The notes under the pieces: model-generated
What the model was told of the DNA's origin: nothing
Databases searched by the model: none
Seen by the model: only the letters and a program-made list of their open reading frames with translations
Made by a program: the position numbers and the translations under genes
Assembly (NCBI GenBank): GCA_000697455.1
Contig: JNET01035073.1
Location: forward strand, 1-26,171
Direction of reading: 5' to 3'
DNA length: 26,171 bases
DNA from: Basidiobolus heterosporus B8920
Lineage: Eukaryota; Basidiobolomycota; Basidiobolomycetes; Basidiobolales; Basidiobolaceae
Shown: positions 9,730-20,500 of the stretch, one piece after another
Layout of the letters: every line of letters begins with the position of its first letter
Numbering within the stretch: position 1 is the first letter of the stretch

Positions 9730-12433
9730 ATGGCGAACGAGGAAACAAGCAAACGAGTGTTGGAACAGACTGAGGTGGAAAAGCAGGAAAATCCCGATTC
9801 GGACGGTAACCTTCCTTTCAGTAGCATTCCCCCTTTTCTACCACTAAATTCTCCCCTGTAGTTGATATCGGTCCTTTACCACCAAGTGTTGAGGAAATCG
9901 TTCCGAAAAAGAAGCGTAAAGGTAAGTTAGTTCACGGGTGTAGTAGGAAATACCAGACTTGTGAGATTAATCTTGTTCCTTTATTTTTCGCTTTTTTAGT
10001 CTTGGCTCATGAAAAACTCTATCTCGATCAATTGCCTAGTTCTGATATGTACGAACGTAGTTTCATGCATCGCGATGTTTTGAACAATGTTGTTGTCACT
10101 AGGTTGAATGTCTACTACGCATTACCTTTCCCACTCTTTAATTCCTAACGAAACCAACCCGATCTACTCTTAATTAATAGCACCGATTTCTTGATCACCA
10201 CCTCGGTCGATGGCCATTTAAAGTTCTGGAAAAAAACTGAAAAAGGAATCGAGTTTGTAAAGCATTTCCGCGCTCACTTGGGTAGGTCTTCGCATTGTTT
10301 GCTCCAGTATTGCTCGGTTCTAACTAACTTTCGGCTGCTTTAGGTGCTATCACAGGAGTTAGCATTTCAGCAGACGGCCTGCTTTTCGCTACCATCTCGG
10401 TTGATAAATCTTTGAAAGTGTTTGATGTGATTAACTTTGGTAAGCCAATAATACGCCCATATCATTGGTTGGTAACAGAAGCTAAGAGAATCCATTGAAG
10501 ATATGATCAATATGATCAAGCTAGACTACATCCCTGGATGCGTATGTTGGATGCACAAGCGCGGACAAGCCCAAGCACTGCTCAGTTGGTAACTTTCTAT
10601 CCGACATTGTCATCACTTACATGAAAGCCATTTCTGATGGTTGCTTTCCATAGTGCCGATCAAAACTCCAACAAGATCTACGTTTACGACGGGAGAGGCC
10701 CAAGTAAAGCCTTAGACGTGATCACTAGCGTCCATGCCAATCCAGTGATCATCATGAAGGCAGGTTGAGACGGTTTTAATCACTAAAAGACACTAATCTT
10801 ACATTGAGCAGTATAATGAGAAGTACGACTGTGTAATCTCTTCGGATAATGCTGGCTTCTTGGAGTACTGGAGCCCCGAAGCGCCATACGAACTTCCCAA
10901 GAGTGTAGACTTTCAGTATAAATCCGAAACCGATCTATACGAGTTCAAAAAGTCCAAAACCGTACCCACTTCAATCAATTTCTCCCCAGATTTCTCGCAT
11001 TTCGTTGTTCTAAGTGTTCAGGATAGACAGATTCGAGTATACAAGTTTGCCAGTGGAAAAATGAACCGCAAATATGATGAATCGTTGTCGGTAGTGAGTG
11101 AAATGCAGCAGGTAATATATCCGATTCTTGGACCAGTCGTACAGTGCTAACGTTTCGATTTAGGCTGGGACCGCTGTCTACAAATTGGATGATATGGAGT
11201 TTGGTAGAAGATTGGCTGTTGAACGTGAAATGGAAAAAACCCCACAGATCCATACAATGAATGCAGGTTAGTGTCTGGCCAAAGTGCTTTGTACAGATGC
11301 ATCTAGGTTGTACACACGTAGGTTCCTTACCGATGGGTTATTTTAGTATTCGACGAAAGCGGTCACTTTATCATGTATCCAACCCTATTAGGGATCAAAG
11401 TAGTCAACATCCATAGCAACAAGGTTGTTCGGGTAATTGGCAAATCGGAGACCCACCGCTTCTTGAACCTCTCCTTGTATCAGGGTGCGCCTCGTAAGAA
11501 AGCTGCAGTTTCTTTGGTATTTACTGAGTGACTTGACCAGATCTACACGTATAATCTACTCACACTTTGCCACTGTAAGGCCATGGCTGCATCCGACAAC
11601 CCTTCCGTTAAGGAATCCGAAATGCTGGATCCTACTCTGTTCTGCACAGCCTACAAGCGGAACCGGTTCTACCTATTTACTCGGAGAGATCCAGAAAAGT
11701 ATCTGGCATTCCTTTCAATTCGTTTACACTAGGTGGTACTAACACATTTGTTTAGCGAGGAAAGCTCCAAGGGAGACAGAGACGTGTTCAACGAAAAGCC
11801 ATCTAGAGAAGAACAAACAGTTGCTGTATCTCAGTCTAAGGCAGTACTCAGTACCAGTGCTATCTTGAGAACCACCATGGGTGACATCCATCTGAGACTG
11901 TTCCCAGAACATGCACCCAAAGCAGTGGAGAATTTTATCACGCATAGCAAGAAAGGATACTACGACAACGTCATATTCCATAGAGTCATTAAAGGGTTCA
12001 TGATCCAGACCGGTGACCCCTTGGGTAAGTGTTGCTTGTATCTACTGATTCATCAACCCACATGGTCTGACCTTTCCTTTGTAGGTGACGGAACTGGTGG
12101 TGAGTCCGTCTGGGGAAATGACTTCGAGGATGAATTCCATCCGGAGCTCAGACATGATCGTCCATATACCTTGTCCATGGCCAACGCTGGGCCCAACACC
12201 AATGGCTCGCAGTTCTTCATCACCGTTATACCTACGGTAAGTATTGCATGTTAAACACACCAGGACACTTGACTCACCTGGTTCCTCAATAGCCCTGGCT
12301 TGACAACAAGCACACAGTGTTCGGAAGAGCGGTGGCAGGGATGGATGTGGTCCATGCCATTGAGAATACTAGAGTGGATAAGATGGATAAACCCTACGAG
12401 GACATCCAGATCTTAAACATCGAAATTCGTTGA
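9730..12433 (+). CDS. PPWD1: PPWD1-type WD40-repeat cyclophilin (peptidyl-prolyl isomerase), 14 exons, 627 aa
   Basis: Exons: 9730-9805, 9862-9921, 10000-10102, 10181-10281, 10344-10439, 10501-10588, 10654-10759, 10812-11111, 11164-11266, 11347-11516, 11580-11698, 11756-12024, 12085-12236, 12293-12433. The spliced product is 627 aa, close to human PPWD1 (646). An acidic/basic N-terminus (PKKKRK-like cluster) leads into WD40-type blocks ([37 protein letters not shown]). The linker [12 protein letters not shown] is typical of PPWD1. The C-terminal cyclophilin domain has [47 protein letters not shown] and [10 protein letters not shown]. The catalytic Arg (FHRV) and the QFF active-site motif are intact, so isomerase activity is expected. 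The family is nuclear and associates with the spliceosome. Intron 7 appears to use a GC donor (see findings), and its acceptor could be 3 bp earlier. The gene is convergent with the methylesterase. Confidence 0.93.
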
Positions 12434-12517
12434 AGTGCCCCCCTCCCCTTCCATCACCATAAAATCACCATAAAGTCACATTTATTGAAAAGTAGAAATA
12501 AAAATCCATGGCAAAGA
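12434..12517. terminator. Compact shared 3' end region of PPWD1 and PP2A methylesterase
   Basis: Only 84 bp separate two convergent stop codons. A plus-strand AATAAA lies at 12497-12502 (64 bp past the PPWD1 stop) and a minus-strand AATAAA at 12481-12486 (32 bp past the methylesterase stop). The two polyadenylation signals have passed each other, so the mature 3' ends may overlap. Confidence 0.65.
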
Positions 12518-13606
12518 TTACTTAGACGATAGATTCCCCAAATCCCGTAAACTCCCTTTGTTCGGTAAAATCAATCGATCGTTTCGCTTCCAGAACTCGA
12601 ATAATGCGAGGGCTAAACGATCAGGTAAATCTTCTTGTATGGCGTGGCCTGCTTCTGGTAAGACCAAGAGTTGAAATTTCCCTTGCATTTGGGCTATGGT
12701 CAGTTCCTTGTCTAGTCTATCGGTACCCGCTAAGATCAAGATCTTTGCGGTAGGAGAGTTCAAGAAACGCTTTGAAAGACCAGTGAACCACCCTTCCCAA
12801 TATTTCTCTGTTTCGTAAAGATTGATCTGCCATTTGTACCCTTTGGATTGATCTTCATTATCCACCAATTCCAGCAATGAAGGCACTGATACCTTGGCTG
12901 ATTCGAGATTGTGGATGGTGCCCGATCTCAAGTTCCATTCAATGGCTTTCTCGATACTTGGGAAATGAGTAGGGCTTGTTGTAAGATAAGCCTTCATACC
13001 AACTAAAGCCTCTAAAGCAGTACCCTCTACCACGTCAATCACAGCCAGACCAAGCAACTTTTGGATTTTTCTACTTTCGGCCAAGTGAGTAACTACTGCG
13101 CCGCCCAAACTGTGACCTACCAAAAGTATCTCAGTTTGGTCTATATTCGAGTATACAGTGGTCAATATGCTCCATAGATCCTCTGATAGGGTGCTCAAAC
13201 TCAGATCTTTACCACTTTCATTGAGAGAGCCACCGTGGGCGCGACAATCATAACACAATATAGTTACTTTATCACTTAGTTTGCGTAATTCTTTGACTAA
13301 AACAGCAAAGGAGAGAGAAGTTAAACCGGCTCCATGATGCATCACAAAAACTGGTCCAGCCTCTTGCTCCGGAACAGTCTTTCCAAAACTCTCATAGATC
13401 CTGAAGGTATCTCCCGATATTGTTACGTCTCTTCTGGTGTCAAAAAAGGAACTCCATTCTACTTGACCATAGTCTCGCTTTCGGGCAGATCTAGCAAGAG
13501 TGGGCAGAGCAAACTCCCCCTCCTTTTTGGGAGTGCTATGTTCAGGGACGGGTGGTAATTGTGATAAGGCAGCTTTCTTTAATAGCGAACGTTGCAAGTC
13601 GGACAT
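12518..13606 (-). CDS. PPE1: Protein phosphatase 2A methylesterase (PME-1/Ppe1), 362 aa, intronless
   Basis: It removes the carboxyl-methyl ester from the C-terminal leucine of the PP2A catalytic subunit and so controls holoenzyme assembly. The alpha/beta-hydrolase fold is complete. The oxyanion region is FVMHHGAGLTSLSF (about 88-100), the nucleophile Ser166 lies in VGHSLGGA, the acid Asp191 in VIDVVEG and the base His321 in PEAGHAIQED. The Ser-Asp spacing of 25 equals human PME-1 (156/181). The family-specific segments RLDKELTIAQMQGKFQL and YWEGWFTGLS are present. The length matches the fungal family. The first ATG of a single uninterrupted frame is used as start. It is a housekeeping gene and is intronless. 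It lies downstream of GET1 on the same strand with a 313-bp gap. Confidence 0.96.
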   Translation of the reverse strand: MSDLQRSLLKKAALSQLPPVPEHSTPKKEGEFALPTLARSARKRDYGQVEWSSFFDTRRDVTISGDTFRIYESFGKTVPEQEAGPVFVMHHGAGLTSLSFAVLVKELRKLSDKVTILCYDCRAHGGSLNESGKDLSLSTLSEDLWSILTTVYSNIDQTEILLVGHSLGGAVVTHLAESRKIQKLLGLAVIDVVEGTALEALVGMKAYLTTSPTHFPSIEKAIEWNLRSGTIHNLESAKVSVPSLLELVDNEDQSKGYKWQINLYETEKYWEGWFTGLSKRFLNSPTAKILILAGTDRLDKELTIAQMQGKFQLLVLPEAGHAIQEDLPDRLALALFEFWKRNDRLILPNKGSLRDLGNLSSK

Positions 13607-13919
13607 GGTGCTCCAAGGTCGAAAGTACCTACAAAATCAAATATCCCATAGGAGTATCGTCATTTGCATGTATTGGTCATGCCGTATGGAATCAACCACT
13701 AAACAATATTCAGTTCATAGCTTGATAAATTAGCCAGGGTTAGGGTTAAGAGTGTTAGTTTACTCTGGGATATTGTCAAATCTGGTTTAAATGATGGAAG
13801 ATTTATTTTAAACAAGTAGGTTGAGAGTAATTCCGATGATTTCTCGATTCTGACCCTATTCCTTAACCTTAAAAGGACGATTACAATCGTAACTTTTCGT
13901 GGTCTTTGAGAAGCTAATA
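13607..13919. promoter_or_regulatory. Spacer between the GET1 stop and the methylesterase start
   Basis: This 313-bp spacer must contain the 3' end of GET1 and the promoter of the methylesterase. Open frames here on the minus strand are short and unrecognised. I see no clear TATA box or operator. Confidence 0.5.
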
Positions 13920-14801
13920 TCAATTGACCTTATTGACTTCTTCTGAGCTCACCTTCTCGGGGATATTTTGCTGGCTGGTGATACTGGATTGTACGAGGTG
14001 AAGTGATACCAATAACTTGTGGGCAACCCTCTGACAGATAAGGAACCAAAATACGACACTAACCGAGCCTAATCTCCAACAAGTCATCAGTATGAGAGCA
14101 TAGAATTCAATTGAAAGTAAACGTACCGGTAGGGGCAGCTGGATACGAGAAGATAAAGGTGATAGGGTTAAACCAACCCTGAGGAAGATAGAACATTGGT
14201 TCATATCTATACCAAATAATCACAAAGAATCTTGCTCCATATAATATTACGCGTGAAGCAATACTCATCTTGACTTCAAACCCAGTCTTATCATATGCCA
14301 AATCCGTAGCTTAAATAAACATGGATTAGATGAATAATCTCCTTCGGGTCAAACTATTCAAGTAGAAGTTCTTCTTGAGTAGATGTAACCAACCTAATTT
14401 ATCATATTTCGACGTGGCCGCATCTAGCTTTCTTCTAATTCTTGCCCATTTGGCAAACTCATCCTATAAAGGGAATACAAGGTGAGAAACGATGGAACCT
14501 GTAAGGGTATATAGAACGAAGTTGTTCACTCACTTGGGAACTTGTCTGTCTTAACTGAGTCTTCAACTCAAGGATCTCTTTTTTATACTGACGCAGCTTT
14601 AGCACACTACTCTTTTGTACAGCAAGCTTGTAAAGCTTGTAACACTATTGTGGATAGATTGACTCAGCACATGTGAGGTTTCTTATGAGCTTCAAAGAAC
14701 GCTGAGTGTCTTACCTGAGTGACAAAATACGAGTATCCAACATACTGAATGAGTTCACAAGTAATTGCTACTAACAGAACCACAAGCGCAGCTTGTACCA
14801 T
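13920..14801 (-). CDS. GET1: Get1/WRB homologue, GET-pathway ER membrane receptor subunit, 5 exons, 199 aa
   Basis: Exons in transcript order: 14801-14715, 14644-14534, 14463-14394, 14309-14127, 14068-13920; introns of 70, 70, 84 and 58 bp all keep frame. With Get2, Get1 forms the ER-membrane receptor that takes tail-anchored proteins from the Get3 ATPase and inserts them. The protein has an N-terminal membrane helix (about 3-25) and a cytosolic coiled coil (about 40-92). The family block TSSQDEFAKWARIRRKLD, which contacts Get3, spans the exon 2/3 junction. Two further hydrophobic segments follow (about 104-122 and 150-172), then a polar tail. The length fits fungal Get1 (about 200-235 aa). 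It starts 652 bp from the divergent CDP-DAG synthase gene. It is recognisable only after splicing, because the exons are short. Confidence 0.9.
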
Positions 14802-15453
14802 GTCCACTCGAGTATAACGAAAAGGAGAGGGTCAACTTGATATATTGATGGCAAATGTACACAAATATACAATATTTATTAGGATTTTGCTGAGATCTAA
14901 TTGAACCTATACCATTCACCTGTGAATGCTAAACCCGCTACCAAATGCGAAAAAAACCCACGATTCACGTGACTTCCTCGCAGACTACCTAGATCATCGT
15001 AACGGTAGTTGGTGACATAACACCAGGTGCCTAGCATTTATTCAGCCTTCATGGATTGGAGCCGAGTTCATGGACGAGTATTCCAAATAAACTTATGCAC
15101 TCAGCAATCTGCTAATCGTGTCTTTTTTGTCGCTATCATTGAATGCGCCCAGTAACTGGTTAATAGTAACATGTATATAAAGCACAGCAACATTGAATTC
15201 ATGCCATTGCTAATAGTCCCCACTCTACTATCTCTCACTTCTGGATGACTTCATTAATTGGTTTCGTCATGGATACTAGAATTCTATAACGTGATTGGAC
15301 TGCCCAACTAGATTGGCATTCATATGACAATATCACTTGCACTTATTTGGCCATGGATACCTTAATTCTACCATTCGATCATACCTCCACGTTAATAGAT
15401 TCGACTCATCGTATCAAATAAGAGGCAACGTTCTCCTTGTATAATCCGTCAAG
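14802..15453. promoter_or_regulatory. Divergent promoter region between GET1 and CDP-DAG synthase
   Basis: This 652-bp spacer lies between genes transcribed away from each other. A TATATAAA at 15174-15181 faces the CDP-DAG synthase but is about 273 bp from its ATG, so it is only a possible core element unless the 5' UTR is long. No gene is seen. Confidence 0.45.
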
Positions 15454-17266
15454 ATGGTAAAACGCCGCAAGAGTAACAAAAGTCTCGAAAACCTTAAAAA
15501 CAAGGGCAGCACTGTTCACCTTGGTCATCAAGGGGAAGCCAAGACAGAGGTACTCGTTGAGACGTTTCTTTTGACTCATTTATATGAAAGCTTGATTTCT
15601 CCACTAGAAAATGCTTCCTTCTTTTCGAATGTAGTACTAATCTCAGAACTCCTCTCTTTTTAGAAACAAAGTACCGAGTCAATACCAACAGAACAGGTGG
15701 TGGAGAAAAAATGGAAAAACTGGTGGGTGAGAACCACATGGACTCTTATCATGATTGGGGGATTTTTTATGATTATCGCAGCTGGTCACTTGTATGTCGT
15801 TATGCTTGTCATGGTATTGCAAAACTTGGTATATAAAGAGGTGATTAGTCTATCTCACGAGCCAAACAAAGAAAGAAAACTTCCATGGTTTCGTGCTCTA
15901 CACTGGTATGAGCTTTCGTAGTTGAAAATGGAGTAGAGTAATCAAATAACTAACGTGGAAATTCTGCTTAATAGGTACTTCTTGTTAACGACCAACTACT
16001 TCCTGTATGGCGAATCGATCATCTATTACTTCAAGAAATCTGTGCTTGTTGACGCATTTCTATTGCCACTGGCAACGTATCATCGCTTCATCTCTTTTAT
16101 GCTGTATTGCTTTGGTAAGTAACTGCATAAGCTATTATTTGATTGAGGATGACCTAAATATCATTCACAACTCAGGGTTCGTCTGGTTTGTCACCAACTT
16201 GAGGAAAGGCCATTACAAATTCCAATTCAAACAATTTGCGTGGACTCATATGGCACTGTTACTGGTCTGCTTCCAGAGTCATTTTATAATCAATAACATA
16301 TTCGAAGGGATGATTTGGTTCTTCCTTCCAGTTGCTTTGGTGATCTGCAATGACATATTTGCCTACATTTTTGGCTTCTTCTTTGGCCGTACACCATTGA
16401 TAAAACTGAGCCCTAAAAAGACAGTTGAAGGATTCGTTGGAGGATGGGTCTCCACGATCATCTTTGCATTCATGGTGAGACTTTCTCATTATAAATGGTT
16501 ATGCTAGCGCTAATGCTGAATCTTTTCTCCACCAGTTTTCCATCGTTCTGATCAAGTCCAATTACATGTGTTGTCCAGCGGAGAACTTTACCACTAATGC
16601 ATTTAGTGATATTTCGTGTGATTTGAATCCTGCCTTCATCCCAGTAGAATACAAACTCAGCCCGTGGATGATCCGATTATTGTATCTCTTGGTAGCTAAG
16701 TTTATAGCAAGTCAAATCCATGATCCTTTTCTAAGCATTTATCGTCCTTGTAGTCTCGCACAGAGGTCCGACGTGTCTATATTGCTCCTCTTCAGTTGCA
16801 CGCCTTTGTGATGGCATCATTTGCCTCCCTAATTGCTCCATTCGGCGGCTTCTTTGCTAGTGGATTGAAGCGCGCATTCAATATTAAGGTCGCTAAAAAA
16901 GATTGGATACTTTTATCTTGACAGAGGATTAACAAGTATGATAGGATTTCGGAGATTCCATCCCTGGCCATGGTGGAATTACTGATCGTATGGATTGCCA
17001 ATTCCTAATGGGTTTTTTCTCGTCCATTTATTATCAAAGCTTCATTAAGGTTCGGACTGGTATGTATCTGTTATCTCGATTCATTACTAAATTCATTATT
17101 CGTGTAGAGCGTGACTGGTAGTTCCATCATTATTCTTCAAGATATCATCAACAATTTGTCGGTCAATGACCAGCTTGATGTATACGCGAATTTGCAAGAA
17201 TACTTGGTGAACCAAGGGCTTTTGCCTGAAAAGGTGATGAAGTGTACGGAGAGGCTTTTCAATTAG
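15454..17266 (+). CDS. CDS1: Phosphatidate cytidylyltransferase (CDP-diacylglycerol synthase), 8 exons, about 443 aa
   Basis: Exons: 15454-15549, 15664-15905, 15975-16114, 16176-16474, 16536-16691, 16754-16888, 16945-17049, 17108-17266. The enzyme makes CDP-DAG from phosphatidate and CTP in the ER membrane, the precursor of phosphatidylinositol and other phospholipids. A basic N-terminus (VKRRKSNKS) precedes several membrane helices ([39 protein letters not shown]). The conserved [13 protein letters not shown] and [13 protein letters not shown] follow. The family signature S-x(2)-KR-x(4)-KD-x-G-D..PGHGG-x-TDR-x-D is complete and is split by intron 6 between Lys and Asp. The last intron is uncertain: the in-frame choice ending exon 7 at FIK (gttcgg donor) is used, while a better-looking gtatgt donor at 17060 would break the frame. 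Intron 5 uses gtagct at 16692, chosen because it restores the conserved APLQLHAF block. The stop is at 17264-17266. Confidence 0.92.
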
Positions 17267-17599
17267 ATAACAAGTAGCAACATTAGCTTAGTAAGTGTCA
17301 ATCGTAAGACTAAACATCCTCATCAACCTTACCTGAGCCACTAGATAGAAGTTCATAGATCGGGATCATCATTATTTGTTCACTGGAACCTTGCATTCCT
17401 CTTCAGTGCATTTCTTATTGTGGCTTTCCTCTCTGGATAACTGAGCGAAAGATAGGTGATTATATAAATATCTGAGTGATATAAATTTATTTCAATTTAT
17501 CAGAACATGTAATCTATCGGAGGATAAATCTCACCAAATCAGTAAATCCAGATGGAACAGATCGGAATGGAATATTTGAGAATAAAAGCTATTCATGGG
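17267..17599. other. Convergent 3' spacer between CDP-DAG synthase and A-T-T-R reductase
   Basis: This 333-bp spacer separates two convergent genes. It holds an AT-rich stretch with TATAAAT/ATTTATTTC-type sequence near 17460-17500 that could serve as 3'-end signals. A 31-codon frame at 17345-17440 encodes a hydrophobic stretch but has no ATG and no clear upstream exon, so it is not called as a gene. Confidence 0.5.
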
Positions 17600-20500
17600 T
17601 TACTCAGATGTGATCTCTGAATCATCCAGAAATCCGATCTGCTTCCAATAGGCCAGATAGCGTGCAATGAGTGATTCGTTGATAATTGGACATTTCTTGG
17701 CCAACGTTGGGGATCGTTCACAGGAGATCTTTGTGTCCAACCTGATATCAGGGGACTCTGAAGATGAGCTAGCCATCTTCTCTAAATAAGGTAGCAAAGT
17801 AAAAATCGGATCTTCAGTTTTCAGACGTTCGTTCGTCTCGGCAAGTTTTAACAAATTTGACCACCAATCCTGCAACGGTAGCATCTGGATCCTTCGTCCA
17901 GTACAGTGACTTACGTATCTGATAAAATCCGTCCACGGCTCGCTTGCGTGTGGATTCACTTGGTGATAAACGCTGACTAGCTCCTGCGATTGCTTTGGAT
18001 ACGTTATTAATTCAGTCAGACTTTTGGCTCCGATGTCGACGGGAATCCAGTCGGTGGGTAGAGTCACTATCGGTGAGACTCCAGTGGTTACGGCGTTACG
18101 AATGAGAATAGGAAACTGTTCACGAGTGTTCCAAGCACCTGACACGCTATTACCGGAGATCTGGCCATATCGAATAATGGTGACGGGTAATCCCTGTTTC
18201 CCCATTCTAACCAGCGCTTCTTCAGCAACTAGTTTCGATCGACTGTACCCATTGGGCATTGCTATACGTATATCACAAGGGTGCGGAGCTTCAGGAATCC
18301 TTGGTCTTTTATCTGCGGAACATGCACCTATACTTGATATGAATATGTATTGCTTGGGCCCCATCCCGGACAAGGCGAATTTGGCAAGGTTCAGTGTTGG
18401 TACCAGACAGGTTGGCTCGAATGCCTCCAGATTTGAGTTGAAATCCATCCTCCAGGCTCCATGGTAGATATGAGTGACGTTTTGCTGCAGATATTCGTAA
18501 GTGGCCTCATCCAAACCAAAATGCTCATCGCCTAAATCACACGGGAACACCGTGAGTCGACTGTCCTCAGCCAACAATGTCACCTTATCCAAATGGAAGT
18601 TATCAAATGCGTCTTCCAACTTCTGCTTGCACGACTTGGGATTGTTCCCTCGAACCAGACAGTATATGTGACTAATCCTTGTGTTCAACAAAAGCTCATT
18701 GATGACATGGACACCTAAATACCCCGAGGCTCCAGTCATTAGGATCTGCATATCGTCTGAACCGTTGGGTATTTGTTTCTGTGGTAGGACAATCTTCTTG
18801 ATAGTATATTTGTTAACAAATCGTTCGAAATACTCGTCGAGATCCTCTGAGTCCTCCTCAGTTCCATTTTGATACTCGTTCAATCCGGCTGTATGAATTA
18901 GAAACTCGGAAAGTGAGTTTATGGTCGGGTATTCAAATACAAAAGAGAACGGAAGGTCAAGAAAGGTAAACCTTTTGGAAATTACGTTACGAAATTCCAT
19001 AGCGGCAATCGAATCCATCCCAAGATCAATTAGAGAATCATCAAAGTTGTCAAAATGTTGAGAAGATACATCGAGTATTCTGGCGATGCTACTTTGAAGG
19101 AATTCTCGTACATTCTTGGGCTCCAGAACAACATCCTTTAGGCTTGACAGGATGTGCGAACTAAGCGCATCGATGGTTGAATTGTCAAAGATCGAAGCAA
19201 AGGAGAGATTGAGTTCAGGGATTCGGGCAATAATACGGCCATGAAACTCCATCGCTGCTATTGAGTCCATCCCCATATCCACCAGGGATTTTGAATGGTC
19301 ATCAAAGCGCTCTTTAGGCAGATCCAAGATTCCTGCTATGGTCACTTGAAGAAACGATTCGATAGCATGGGCATTGAGGTCAAGGAGTTGCTCGTGCTCT
19401 GATTTCCCAGTGGCTTGTAGATACAAATGATCGATCTCATGCTCGTATTCAACAAGAATCTTCTTACGTGAGATGTTTCCTTTGGCTGTGCACGGGAGAG
19501 TCCTGCCTGGTGGTAGAATGTAAATCATATTTTTACGAATCCTGGAGTGTTTGGGGATTTGTTGATTGACATTTTTGATTAAGCTTTGAATCAGCTGATC
19601 AGCGTCTGAGCGATCCGTATCTGAGGATGGTTCCACAAGCAAACAGGTCCCAGATCTACCAGCTCCCAGGATGGCCAAATTTTTGAAGGCGCCTTTTCCA
19701 TCAGCCATCAATTGCATTTCAACGGGCAAGGGTCTGGTTTTCTCTCCGTCACTGTGCACAAGGATATCGTCATATCTTCCCTTATATGCCCACTTCCCAG
19801 ATCCAGCTGGTGTCTCAAGGAAAAGGTCACCAGTATGAAACGCCTTAGTCTCTGGATTAATGGTCAATCCAGGAGCTAAGGACCTTTCATCTTCTTGAAA
19901 TACCAGCTCCTTTTCCTCTGTGTAGCCTTCTACTGACAAAAAGCGAGCTTTGTCGGAGTTCACGGGAATCATTAGGTTCCACGCCTTGTTATTTGGATCG
20001 GAATCAGCCATTAGCGCTGGGCCAGTGGTTTCAGTCATGCCGTACAAAGACACCAGATTGATATTCTGCTCCACTAGCTTAGTAGCTATTTGCTCTGGAA
20101 ACGATGCTCCACCGAACATTACCATACGTAGATTCCTCAGTAATGGATAAACTGTGGGGTCTTCCTGGGCAGTAAAATAGACTTGCTCTAGCATCCAAGG
20201 GACACACAATAGAATAGTAGGCTGATACTTTTTTAGCGTTTGGACTATATTGGGCCCGGTAGGTACAAACGGTGTAGGAGGAACTATGAAAGTTGCTCCA
20301 TAAAACATGATTCGCAGAAACTCGCACACATTCCCAGCTACGTGGAATAACGGTAAGAATCCACAGGCGACACTATTCGAGTCGATTAGACCCCTCTGCG
20401 CAGCATCCCCGTACCTGAGTCCGGCCATGATCTGCTTGCAACCTTGCGCTATCAATTTTGGGAAGAGTGTGCTACCTGAGGTGTGCATATACATGACGAT

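Noticed and set aside
11517-11540. 24-nt intron in PPWD1 ending at the ccag before 11541
   Set aside because: It is too short for a spliceosomal intron. The acceptor at 11578-11579 gives a 63-bp intron and the conserved ASDNP segment.
17060-17107. GTATGT donor for the last CDP-DAG synthase intron
   Set aside because: With the available acceptors it puts exon 8 out of frame (early stop). The gttcgg donor at 17050 keeps the frame, though less canonical.
17345-17440. Hydrophobic 31-codon open frame after the CDP-DAG synthase stop, possibly a tail-anchor exon
   Set aside because: There is no ATG, a stop lies directly upstream, and no donor/upstream exon gave a convincing in-frame join. It more likely reflects AT/T-rich 3' sequence.
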